A stretch of DNA of 64,000 nt, taken from contig NZ_CP097384.1 in NCBI RefSeq assembly GCF_024584705.1, forward strand, positions 4,712,001-4,776,000. The letters are read 5' to 3'. Below are positions 26,362-34,506 of the stretch, one piece after another; position 1 is the stretch's first letter, and the number at the start of each line of letters is the position of its first letter. The DNA comes from Blastopirellula sp. J2-11 (GTDB lineage: Bacteria; Planctomycetota; Planctomycetia; Pirellulales; Pirellulaceae). The notes beneath the pieces were generated by a model. That model saw only the letters and a program-made list of their open reading frames with translations, did not search any database and was not told the DNA's origin. Made by a program: the position numbers and the translations under genes.

Positions 26362-27006
26362 ATGTTCTGCTGCGAGTGTGGGTCGAAGGCCCAAGGCAAG
26401 TTTTGCTCCCACTGTGGTCATCCTTTACAAGCCGTCGAGTCCGCACCGCAGACCGACGACTGGGAAAACGATGTCCGCTACGAGGCGATCGTCAACGTCA
26501 CCCAGGTGCGTGACGTCATCGCTAGCCATGCGAAGCACGCAAAAAAGGGAATGTCGGCTGAGACATTTCTGGCGATCTGCGACAAAGTGATCGACTCACC
26601 GATCTCTTATTCGGGCCTGGCCGAAGTCGTTCAACCGATGTGGGCCAAAGTGGGCGTTCGAACCGGCAAAGAACGAGCCGAGGAAATCGCCGCGCCCATC
26701 GGTCGCGTCATTGCTCGCGCTGTTTGCAGCTTGGCCAAGCACGGCCAACCGATCCTAGAAGTACAACAAGGCGACGGAGGTTGTCTACTGACTGCCGAAT
26801 TCCCCTCGTCCATACTGGCGATGAAGGGCGTGCTGAGGATCTCCATCGTTCGATTTGAACAGGGAGCTTTCGTCGGCGCCGAAACCGACATCGCCGGTCA
26901 AATGTTTGACTGGGGAAAAAGCACGAATGCGCTCGCGCAACTCTTCGCCGATTTGCACAGCGAGATGGGACTGCCGGCGAGTGAGCAAAAGCGAATCGCA
27001 GCGTAG
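26362..27006 (+). CDS. Zinc-ribbon protein of unknown function
   Basis: A 214-residue protein that opens with a zinc ribbon: MFCCECGSKAQGKFCSHCGHPL, giving CxxC (residues 3 and 6) and CxxC (15 and 18). The rest is a mixed alpha/beta domain (TFLAICDKVIDSPISYSGLAEVVQPMWAKVG, then GGCLLTAEFPSSILAMKGVLRISIV) which I do not recognise. GGAG seven bases before the ATG at 26362 fixes the start. It is flanked on both sides by REP-like palindromes. Confidence 0.6.
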   Translation: MFCCECGSKAQGKFCSHCGHPLQAVESAPQTDDWENDVRYEAIVNVTQVRDVIASHAKHAKKGMSAETFLAICDKVIDSPISYSGLAEVVQPMWAKVGVRTGKERAEEIAAPIGRVIARAVCSLAKHGQPILEVQQGDGGCLLTAEFPSSILAMKGVLRISIVRFEQGAFVGAETDIAGQMFDWGKSTNALAQLFADLHSEMGLPASEQKRIAA

Positions 27007-27021
27007 CTTGCTACGACGCCT

Positions 27022-27088
27022 AGCATAAAAATGGGGTCAGACCCCCATTTTCGCGGCGAAAATGGGGGTCTGACCCCATTTTTATGCT
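27022..27088. repeat. REP-like palindrome 3
   Basis: A perfect or nearly perfect 67-bp inverted repeat centred on 27055: AGCATAAAAATGGGGTCAGA through TTTTCGCGGCGAAAA to the complement. It lies between convergent genes and includes the stop codon and the last few codons of the two-helix membrane protein at 27082-27393. It probably serves as a bidirectional terminator. Confidence 0.88.
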
Positions 27089-27393
27089 TTATGCTGACTC
27101 TCCCGTTTAGAACTTCGACTGAATAGCGCCGTCGCGATAATTGCGAGCAGCGCGAGAGGAACTGTCAGCAGCGCGACGAAAAAGTAGATCGATGTCGTAG
27201 CATAAAAGTTGTGGAATTGTACGTCATTTCGATCATAAGGATTTCGGCCTGAAGGGGACGAATCCCAGTGGATCGTTACCTCCGTTCCCTGCATGCTGAT
27301 AACGCCAAAACCAAAACCGAGGATCAAGCCAGCGCCGATGGCGACTTCCATTAGCGCAAAGATGATCGAGACGTAAATAGCGGCGGTCTTCAT
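27082..27393 (-). CDS. Small membrane protein with two transmembrane helices
   Basis: The 103-residue product has two hydrophobic helices: IYVSIIFALMEVAIGAGLILGFGFG (residues about 6-30) and IYFFVALLTVPLALLAIIATALF (about 70-92), joined by a polar loop and ending in a basic tail. It starts seven bases after the sulfatase stop and is probably in its transcript. No family is recognised. Its stop codon lies inside the right arm of palindrome 3, so the REP may have reset the C-terminus (last residues KRESQHKA). Confidence 0.55.
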   Translation of the reverse strand: MKTAAIYVSIIFALMEVAIGAGLILGFGFGVISMQGTEVTIHWDSSPSGRNPYDRNDVQFHNFYATTSIYFFVALLTVPLALLAIIATALFSRSSKRESQHKA

Positions 27394-27400
27394 GCTGGTT

Positions 27401-28870
27401 CTATTTCGGCTTGGCCGCTTGCCAGCCGGCATCCAACTGTTGTTGCAACTGGACGACCAACTCCGCGTTCTCCGTCCGCCCAGCGACATTATCATTCTCG
27501 GCCGGATCGACCTGGTGGTCGTACAGTTCGGTCGCAACCACTTTGCCATTCTTTTTGTTCTTCCACGCAGTGAAGCGATAGCGATCGGTCTTCATCGTGT
27601 AGCCCATGATCGGACCACGCGGGTATTGGCTGAACGCGGCCATTTTCCAATCGGTATCCGGCTGATCTAACAGCGGCGCGGCGCTCGTTCCTTCTAGATG
27701 CTGCGGCGTCGGCAGATCGGCCAATTCGCAAAGGGTTGGATAGATGTCGACAAACTCGACCAACGCCGTCGACTTGGCGCCTGGCGACTTTTGCCCCGGC
27801 GCGCGAATGATCAACGGCGCGTTCGCGTCCTCTTCAAAATTCGTATGTTTGCACCAACCATTGTGCTCGCCCAACTTCCAGCCATGATCTCCCCACAGCA
27901 CGACGACCGTGTCGTCGGTCAGCTTCAACTTATCAAGTTCGTTCAGCAGCTTGCCAACGTTGGCGTCGGTGTAGCTGATGCAGGCATAGTATCCATGCTT
28001 CAACTCGCGGGCCTTTTCTGGCGACAGATCCCCCTTGGTCGGAATCCCATCATAGACGCGCATCTCGCCCCAACTGGTCAGCGCGTACGAAGGCACGTTC
28101 TTGGGCGGATACGGATTAGCCGCCAGCTCAATCTTCGCCGGGTCGTACATATCCCAATATTTTTTGGGAGCGTTGAACGGCAGATGCGGTTTCACAAAAC
28201 CGACCGCCAAAAAGAAGGGCTCGTCTCGTTGGCTTAATTCTCGGAGCGATTCGACCGCCAGGTCGGCGACGGCGCCGTCAGTATAGGCGTTATCAACGAC
28301 GTCGGCCATTTCGGTCGCGGGTCCGCGAGAGGCGCGACTTAACTTTGTCCCCCTCATCCCCTTCGCTTTCGCGGCGTTTCGCTTGTTTGTGATCGTTTGC
28401 AGGTTCTCGGCCAGCACATAACCAGAGCCCCCTTTCGGCTTGCGCGCCGGTTCGCTCCAGGTCGGCAGGTCGTCGTAACCGCCGTGATAAATCTTCCCCA
28501 TGCTGACGCTGTAATAACCATTCTGTTGGAAGTGCTGCCCCAAAGTCACGACGTCCGGCACATTCTTCCGGAAATGGGTCTTCAGGTCGTAGACCTTGGT
28601 AGAGTCTGGCCGAAGTCCGGTCATCAAACTGGTGCGTGACGGCGAGCAAACCGCCTGCTGACAATAGGCGCGAGTAAATACAGTTCCGGCGGCGGCTAGC
28701 CGATCGATGTTCGGACTGTGGATTTGAGAATCGCCATAGCAGCCGAGTTCAGTTCGCAAGTCGTCAACCGCGATGAACAAGATATTCGGCTGGCGATCTT
28801 CGGCGGTCGCTGCAGAGAGGAAACAGACCGCGGCGAGCATCGACAGGGCCAACGTACAAAAGCGAGACAT
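27401..28870 (-). CDS. Secreted sulfatase (iduronate-2-sulfatase-like)
   Basis: The 489-residue exported enzyme has a signal peptide (MSRFCTLALSMLAAVCFLSAATAE) and the sulfatase active site CSPSRTSLMTG (about residue 74), where the Cys is oxidised to formylglycine. Metal ligands are in FIAVDDLRTELG and WGDHGWKLGEH, and VKPHLPFNAP is typical of iduronate-2-sulfatase-like members. It would release sulfate from sulfated polysaccharides outside the cytoplasm. Planctomycetes carry many such genes. It diverges from the beta-lactamase-like gene across 217 bases; the two-helix protein follows it. Confidence 0.92.
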   Translation of the reverse strand: MSRFCTLALSMLAAVCFLSAATAEDRQPNILFIAVDDLRTELGCYGDSQIHSPNIDRLAAAGTVFTRAYCQQAVCSPSRTSLMTGLRPDSTKVYDLKTHFRKNVPDVVTLGQHFQQNGYYSVSMGKIYHGGYDDLPTWSEPARKPKGGSGYVLAENLQTITNKRNAAKAKGMRGTKLSRASRGPATEMADVVDNAYTDGAVADLAVESLRELSQRDEPFFLAVGFVKPHLPFNAPKKYWDMYDPAKIELAANPYPPKNVPSYALTSWGEMRVYDGIPTKGDLSPEKARELKHGYYACISYTDANVGKLLNELDKLKLTDDTVVVLWGDHGWKLGEHNGWCKHTNFEEDANAPLIIRAPGQKSPGAKSTALVEFVDIYPTLCELADLPTPQHLEGTSAAPLLDQPDTDWKMAAFSQYPRGPIMGYTMKTDRYRFTAWKNKKNGKVVATELYDHQVDPAENDNVAGRTENAELVVQLQQQLDAGWQAAKPK

Positions 28871-29087
28871 GGGGGGAGTCTCCCGGAAGGGATCAACAAG
28901 GAAGAGATGGGAACATCGCCATTCTAATCTCTACAATCGCCGCGAAAAGCTGGAGAGCCGAGCGCAAGCGGTTATATCGGCACACTGTTCTCGTACGAAT
29001 CTTCCTTACCTGAGTGGGGATCGGAGCTTTGTAACCTATAGTTGGGCATGGAACGAACTGCTTGACCAACGAAATGGTAACTAGCTC

Positions 29088-30254
29088 ATGGACATTTTCC
29101 GAAATTGCTCACTCGGGATCGCTTCGCTTTTCGTCTGCTTTTTTAGCGCAAACGTGCATGCCCAATGGCCTGCCGACCAAGCGAAACTCGCTGGCGCCGT
29201 GGAGCAACTTTTAAAAGACAATGCGATTCCCGGGGCCATCGTGCTCTTGCGGCAAGGGGACCAGCAATGGTTGCAAGCGTTTGGGGTCGCCGACCTAAAA
29301 ACCGGACAATCGATGCAAACCGATATGTCGTTTCGGATCGGTTCCAATACCAAGACGATGACCGGCGTCGTGATTTTGCAGTTGGTTCAGGACGGTAAGC
29401 TGAAGCTGGACGACAAAGTCTCGCAATTCTTCCCGGATGTTCCTCAAGGGGACAAAATCACGATCGCCGATTTGCTCTCGATGCGAAGCGGGATTCCCAC
29501 CTACAGCGAACTGAAATCGTTCAATCGAATCCTCGACGAACATCCGGAGCAGTCCTTCACGCCGGAAGCTTTGATTCAAATGGGAATCGAGCAGAAACCG
29601 ATGTTCCCTCCAGGAACCGAATACTTCTATTCCAACACTAACTTCGTGATGCTGGGCGTGTTGGCCGAGCGTTTGACCGGAATGAAGTTGGAGAAAGCGT
29701 ATCAGCAGCGAATCTTTGCACCGCTGAAGATGACGCACACGCTACTTCCAGCCCGGGAAGATAATAAACTGCCCCCTCCGTTCGCGCATGGCTACTTGTT
29801 TGGCACGAACGTTAATCCGGATTTGACAGAAGCGCAACAGAAGCAAGCTCTCGCAGGGAAGCTGCTTCCCAGCGATGTGACCAACGCGAATCCGTCGTGG
29901 ACCTGGGCGGCTGGCGGAGCGATTTCGACGGCGGAAGACTTGGCGACGTATGTCGAAGCTTTGGTTGGCGGAAAACTGCTGTCGCCTGCGATACATAAGC
30001 AACAGATCGACAGCATTCGGACCATCAATCCTGATGATCCAATGAGCGCCAGCTATGGTCTCAGCATTGCGAAAATGGGCCCGATGCTTGGACACGACGG
30101 CTCCTTGCCGGGCTATCAATCATTTATGGGACATGATCCGAACACCGGACACACGCTGATTATTATGACCAACCTGCAAGCGACACCGTCCGGTCAACAA
30201 GCGGCCAATATCATCGCCCAAGCTTTGCTGAAAGAGATGGCGCCTGCAAAGTAA
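29088..30254 (+). CDS. Secreted serine beta-lactamase/D,D-peptidase-like hydrolase
   Basis: A 388-residue exported protein (signal peptide ending near FFSANVHAQ). It has the class C beta-lactamase/esterase fold: catalytic S-x-x-K in GSNTKTMTG (about residue 86), Y-x-N in FYSNTNFVM (about 182) and HDG near GHDGSLPG (about 325). The family includes D-alanyl-D-alanine carboxypeptidases, esterases and transacylases, and the substrate cannot be read from the sequence. No peptidoglycan genes are adjacent. Confidence 0.85.
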   Translation: MDIFRNCSLGIASLFVCFFSANVHAQWPADQAKLAGAVEQLLKDNAIPGAIVLLRQGDQQWLQAFGVADLKTGQSMQTDMSFRIGSNTKTMTGVVILQLVQDGKLKLDDKVSQFFPDVPQGDKITIADLLSMRSGIPTYSELKSFNRILDEHPEQSFTPEALIQMGIEQKPMFPPGTEYFYSNTNFVMLGVLAERLTGMKLEKAYQQRIFAPLKMTHTLLPAREDNKLPPPFAHGYLFGTNVNPDLTEAQQKQALAGKLLPSDVTNANPSWTWAAGGAISTAEDLATYVEALVGGKLLSPAIHKQQIDSIRTINPDDPMSASYGLSIAKMGPMLGHDGSLPGYQSFMGHDPNTGHTLIIMTNLQATPSGQQAANIIAQALLKEMAPAK

Positions 30255-30375
30255 TCGCTCGTCGGCGCAGGCCCGCTAGCACTCGACTCTATCGCTCTTG
30301 AACCGCGGGGTCGAATCAGGTATTCCCCACAGTGCATCTACGCAGGGGGGAAACTGCGCTAGCTGGGCTGATTCG

Positions 30376-31833
30376 ATGAAACTACCAATCGCTCGCATTA
30401 CGCTGATTCGCTTCGCCGCAACTTGTGTGGCTCAGCTGCTGCTCGCAACCGTCGTGCACGCCGCTGCGCCGACGCCGGAGCGCGCCGTGATCACCGCGAA
30501 GGTATCGGACATCTACAGCGGTCCCGGCGAAAAATACTACGTGTGTGACTTCTTAGAAGAAGGCGCCGAAATTGAGATCTATGCCGAAGAAGAGAATGGC
30601 TGGCTGGCGATTCGACCGCCGCACGGCAGTTTCAGCTGGATCTTGGCCGACGCGCTGATCGCGACCGACAAACCGAACCTGATGGAAGCTTCGCGCGACG
30701 AGGCCCCTTGCTTTATCGGCAGCCGACTCGAACAGCGCCGCGACGCCGCTCATGTTCGTCTCATGCGGGGCGAAGTCGTGCAGACGCTCGGCAGCGGACA
30801 GTCGCTGAACGCCGAGACCGGCCAAGTCGAAAAGTGGATCAAGATCGCGCCGCCAGCAGGCGAGTTTCGCTGGATCAAAGCCGATACCGCAGGGAAGATT
30901 CCAGAAGCTTCGGCGACGGCCGCCGCCGGCAGCACCACGCCGGAGCCGCAGATGAACGCATCGGCTGGTGGTTGGAGCAAACGCTCCGATGATTCTCCCT
31001 GGAGTATCGATGATCCCGAACCCCAACCAGTAAAAAACAGCACCACGCAATTCGTCGCCGCTCAGCCGAGTACGCAGATCCCGGTGACGCCAAGCCTTCC
31101 GCCTGGTCCGCTGAATCACGCCAAAGCGAGCGCCGTGGCGATGGTTCCCGGTTCGTCTAGCAGAACAATCGCAGCGCCAGCGACGATGCCCGATTTTGGC
31201 GGCGACTTTCGCGCCTCGATCCAGTGGTTAGAAGCGGAGTTGACCAAGACGGTTTCAATGCCGATCGATCAGTGGCAGTTTGATTCCTTAAAAGCGGCGG
31301 CCCAGCAGTTGCGATACACCGGCGCGACTCCGCTCGAACGAGGCGAAGCGCTCGTGATGGTGGAAAAAATTGAAGAGTTCTCCCAACTGCAAACGCGCAA
31401 GCGCGAAGCGTCAAAGATCGCGGCGACTACCTCTACCGACCAACCGACGGTTGACGTCGCTTCGGCCAATCTGACGAGCGATGCGACAGCCCAGAGCGAC
31501 AAGTCGGATCCGATTGGGACCGGCGTCTATATCGGCGCCGGCGATCACGATCCTCGTTTTGACGGCGAAGGTTGGTTAATGCCGGTCATCAAACGCGCGT
31601 CATCGGCGAAAAACTCAGCCCGCTATACTCCGCCATTCGCGCTGACCGACGCAGACGGCAACGTACTGCAGTTTGTCACGCCGTCGCCGGGGATCAACTT
31701 GCGACGTTACCAGAAACAGAAGGTCGGTCTGTATGGGCAAGTCTCGGCGACCAAAGAATTCACGCGGCCCCACCTGACGGCGCATCGCGTCGTTGTCTTG
31801 AGCCGTCACGAGAAAGCCGACGTCACGCGGTGA
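30376..31833 (+). CDS. Secreted SH3-type protein
   Basis: A 485-residue protein with a signal peptide (MKLPIARITLIRFAATCVAQLLLATVVHAAA). Residues about 35-95 read as a bacterial SH3 domain (ITAKVSDIYSGPGEKYYVCDFLEEGAEIEI ending in SWILADAL), with a second, weaker copy near 110-175. A long Pro/Ser/Thr-rich linker and a helical segment follow, then a C-terminal beta domain (GVYIGAGDHDPRFDGEGWLMPV, LRRYQKQKVGLYGQVS). Such domains often bind cell-wall or surface ligands. The ATG at 30376 is chosen because the signal peptide starts there. Confidence 0.7.
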   Translation: MKLPIARITLIRFAATCVAQLLLATVVHAAAPTPERAVITAKVSDIYSGPGEKYYVCDFLEEGAEIEIYAEEENGWLAIRPPHGSFSWILADALIATDKPNLMEASRDEAPCFIGSRLEQRRDAAHVRLMRGEVVQTLGSGQSLNAETGQVEKWIKIAPPAGEFRWIKADTAGKIPEASATAAAGSTTPEPQMNASAGGWSKRSDDSPWSIDDPEPQPVKNSTTQFVAAQPSTQIPVTPSLPPGPLNHAKASAVAMVPGSSSRTIAAPATMPDFGGDFRASIQWLEAELTKTVSMPIDQWQFDSLKAAAQQLRYTGATPLERGEALVMVEKIEEFSQLQTRKREASKIAATTSTDQPTVDVASANLTSDATAQSDKSDPIGTGVYIGAGDHDPRFDGEGWLMPVIKRASSAKNSARYTPPFALTDADGNVLQFVTPSPGINLRRYQKQKVGLYGQVSATKEFTRPHLTAHRVVVLSRHEKADVTR

Positions 31834-31859
31834 CGCCGGGGTCGAGCGAACCGACCGTT

Positions 31860-32747
31860 TTAGCCCACCATGCCGATCGTTTCAAACTCCAGACTGCGGA
31901 GTCGCTCGGCGACATCATCGGCGGTCTCGGGACGGCGGAGCGGGTCTTTCGCCAGCATCCTGGCGATCAAAGTCGCCAGCGCCGCCGGAGCATTCGGCAA
32001 GAAGCGGCGCAGCGGCGGCGGCGTCTGCGATTTGTGGGCGGCGACGATCTTCGCCAGATCAACGGTATCAAACAGCCGATGCCCTGATAACAGTTCAAAA
32101 GCCATCACGCCCAAGCTATACAAGTCGCTCGCGTCGGAGGCGGCCAGCGTCGAGGTGAACAGCTCCGGCGCCATATAACGCGGCGTTCCCTTTTGGTACT
32201 GCACCGCGTCAACTTCATCGACGCCAATTTGCGTCGCGAAACCGAGATCGATCAGCGTCACTCGGCCACTGGCGTCAATGATGACGTTTTCCGGTTTCAC
32301 ATCGCCATGACGCCAACCGGCGGCGTGCAGCGCAGCCAGGCCTTCGGCCACCTGGCGAATAATCCAAATCCTGGCAGCCAACGGACCACGGCGGGGAACC
32401 AATTGATGAAGGGTCACGCCGGTCAGATAAGGGAAGACCAGATAGGCTTCTTCACTACCGCCGATCTGATGCGCAAGCACCGTCGCCAGGCGGGGCGAAG
32501 CGACCTGTTGCGAAACACGGACTTCGCGCCGTAACATTTCCAAGGCTAACGGATCGGCCGCATATTCGGGTCGTAACGTTTTAATCGCGTAGTCCCACGC
32601 GATTCCCTTACCGCCAAGGGGCTGGGCTCGTGAGACATCGCAGAACGAACCTCGCGCGACCAGATTACCGATGCGCCAGTCTCCCACGACCGACAGGCGC
32701 GCGGGGGTGCGAAGTTTTCGATGGACGACTGTCGGCTGCATGAGCAT
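31860..32747 (-). CDS. Ser/Thr protein kinase
   Basis: A 295-residue stand-alone Hanks-type kinase domain without a membrane segment. Gly-rich loop VARGSFCDV, ATP-binding Lys in AIKTLRPEYA, catalytic loop RHGDVKPENVIID (HGD instead of HRD but with the catalytic Asp and Asn), DLG instead of DFG, and GTPRYMAPE are all present. HGD and DLG variants are common in active bacterial kinases, so it is probably active. The frame has two possible ATG starts two codons apart (32747 and 32741) with no clear ribosome site. Substrates are unknown. Confidence 0.85.
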   Translation of the reverse strand: MLMQPTVVHRKLRTPARLSVVGDWRIGNLVARGSFCDVSRAQPLGGKGIAWDYAIKTLRPEYAADPLALEMLRREVRVSQQVASPRLATVLAHQIGGSEEAYLVFPYLTGVTLHQLVPRRGPLAARIWIIRQVAEGLAALHAAGWRHGDVKPENVIIDASGRVTLIDLGFATQIGVDEVDAVQYQKGTPRYMAPELFTSTLAASDASDLYSLGVMAFELLSGHRLFDTVDLAKIVAAHKSQTPPPLRRFLPNAPAALATLIARMLAKDPLRRPETADDVAERLRSLEFETIGMVG

Positions 32748-32976
32748 CTGCGGAAGGGGAAGAAGGTGAAAGACCTTGTATCTAATTGTCGGCCTTCGCG
32801 ACCGAATTACACGATGGAGCGTCGGCGAATCTTGTTAGCCTGATGGCGCCGATTTTACCGTTCTAAATTTTATGAACCCACGCAGGGGAAAAAAACGCGT
32901 AGTTGAGTACCCGAATGCCTTTCAGTAGACTGGCACATACGTGGAAAACGCTCAATTTGAAGAAGGATTACGCAAG

Positions 32977-33096
32977 ATGAAAATCATGAAGACGTTGATG
33001 GTTGCTGTGGTGCTGGCCTCCTTGGCCGCTCCGTTTGTCGGTTGTGCGCCGTCGGAACCCCCGACGACTCCTCCGCCGGCTAACACCACCAACTAA
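32977..33096 (+). CDS. 39-aa lipoprotein
   Basis: A very short lipoprotein gene: MKIMKTLMVAVVLASLAAPF then VGC as lipobox (Cys 23) and a Pro/Thr-rich 16-residue mature part (APSEPPTTPPPANTTN). AAGGA ten bases before the ATG supports translation, and a strong terminator follows 60 bases after the stop. Such minimal lipoproteins occur in planctomycetes; the function is unknown. Confidence 0.7.
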   Translation: MKIMKTLMVAVVLASLAAPFVGCAPSEPPTTPPPANTTN

Positions 33097-33155
33097 GTTA
33101 TCTATTTCGACTTCCCAGCGGCCCTCCGGGTTCACTGCGGAAATACGAAATCCCG

Positions 33156-33185
33156 ACGCGCGTCCTTTGGGACGTGCGTTTTTTT
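33156..33185 (+). terminator. Rho-independent terminator after the small lipoprotein
   Basis: A near-perfect stem, ACGCGCGTCC paired with GGACGTGCGT across a very short loop (one G-T pair), followed by seven T. It lies 59 bases after the lipoprotein stop codon and isolates that gene from the rbs-like operon. Confidence 0.85.
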
Positions 33186-33345
33186 CTGCGCGTTTCCGAA
33201 TGACGGGATCGTAACGGGGCATTAAGACACATTACTTGTCGCTTTGCTGTGCGTCAGTTGCCTCTGCACCGATGTCACCTTAAAATAGCGACTTGCCTGC
33301 TTTTGATTGCTCCTTCGTCCCCCTCTTCCGCTTTAGGCCAGCTTT

Positions 33346-34464
33346 ATGAAACGTCGTCTCTTCCTGAAGGCGTGCGCCATCGCCGCTTCGGCCGCAGTCG
33401 GATGCAATTCTCCGTCAAACCCCTCGGGCACTTCGGGTGGAGCGGTCAAGAATGAATTCCCCCTCTCCAACGGCAAGTACACGATCCTCGACCTGCGCTC
33501 TGACAGCGGAAATCATGACCGCGCCAAGCAAAATGCCGAAGCCGCGATCTCGAAATATCCAAATTTAAACTGCATGGTCGGCCTTTACGCCTACAATCCT
33601 CCCACCATTTTGCGGGCAGTCGAGAATGCCGGCAGACTGGACGACATCAAAATCGTCGGCTTTGACGAGGATATTGAGACCCTGAAAGGGATCGAAGAAG
33701 GAAAGATTTTCGGCACCGTCGTGCAGCAGCCATTTTTGTTTGGCTTCAAATCAGTCGAATATCTATCGGCGCTGGTTCGCGGTCAAAAGGTCGATGTTCC
33801 CGAGAGCGAAATCATCTATATCCCGCATCGAGTGATTCGTCCCGCCGACGCCGCGCAGTTCAAATCCGATATCGAACAGATGATGGCCGGCGACGGGAAA
33901 GCTCCCGCCGCCGCGCGTGATGACTACGACACCAGCGAACCGGTGAGCTTGGCGTTTTTAACCAACACGGTCGATCCGTTTTGGACCCTGGCCGAACGAG
34001 GCGTGCAATGCGCCGAGCCGATTTTTAACGCTTCATGTGACGTCTATCATCCGCCGACCGCCAGCGCCGAAGAGCAAAAGCGTTTTATCGAGCGGAAGCT
34101 GAATGACGATTGCCAAGGTCTCGCGCTGTCGCCGATCGACAAAGAGAATCAGGGGAACTTGATCAATCGCGCTTGCGAGAAGATGAAAGTGATCTGTCAC
34201 GACAGCGACGCTCCCGATACAAATCGTTTGTTCTATATTGGGACCGGCAACTATTTGGCGGGGCGCGCTGTTGGCAAGTTGGTGAAAGAAGCGATCCCCG
34301 ACGGGGGCGAAGTCGCAATCTTCGTCGGCAAGCTCGAGCAACTAAACGCCCAAGAGCGCAGCCAAGGAGTGATCGACGAATTGCTCGACAAGCCGATCCC
34401 ACCGCAATACGCCGCCGGAGCCGAAGCCGCCGCAGCATCGTCGGCCGAGTCGGCGCCGAAGTAA
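33346..34464 (+). CDS. Circularly permuted RbsB-like sugar-binding lipoprotein
   Basis: A 372-residue lipoprotein (MKRRLFLKACAIAASAAVGC, lipobox AVGC). Residues 43-180 (GKYTILDLRSDSGNHDRAK to YIPHRVIRPADAAQF) match the C-terminal half of RbsB/Peripla_BP_4 proteins. Residues 198-349 (VSLAFLTNTVDPFWTLAERG to NAQERSQGVIDELLDK) match the N-terminal half. A 17-residue linker joins the natural ends. Both halves look complete, including ligand contacts FW (211-212), DSDAP (286-290) and FDED. It should bind a sugar for the adjacent RbsA/RbsC-like proteins, which start 43 bases later. The unusual order is discussed as a finding. Confidence 0.85.
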   Translation: MKRRLFLKACAIAASAAVGCNSPSNPSGTSGGAVKNEFPLSNGKYTILDLRSDSGNHDRAKQNAEAAISKYPNLNCMVGLYAYNPPTILRAVENAGRLDDIKIVGFDEDIETLKGIEEGKIFGTVVQQPFLFGFKSVEYLSALVRGQKVDVPESEIIYIPHRVIRPADAAQFKSDIEQMMAGDGKAPAAARDDYDTSEPVSLAFLTNTVDPFWTLAERGVQCAEPIFNASCDVYHPPTASAEEQKRFIERKLNDDCQGLALSPIDKENQGNLINRACEKMKVICHDSDAPDTNRLFYIGTGNYLAGRAVGKLVKEAIPDGGEVAIFVGKLEQLNAQERSQGVIDELLDKPIPPQYAAGAEAAAASSAESAPK

Positions 34465-34506
34465 GCACGGCCCGCAACTACCTGCTCTCGTACGAAAGGC
34501 GTTCGC

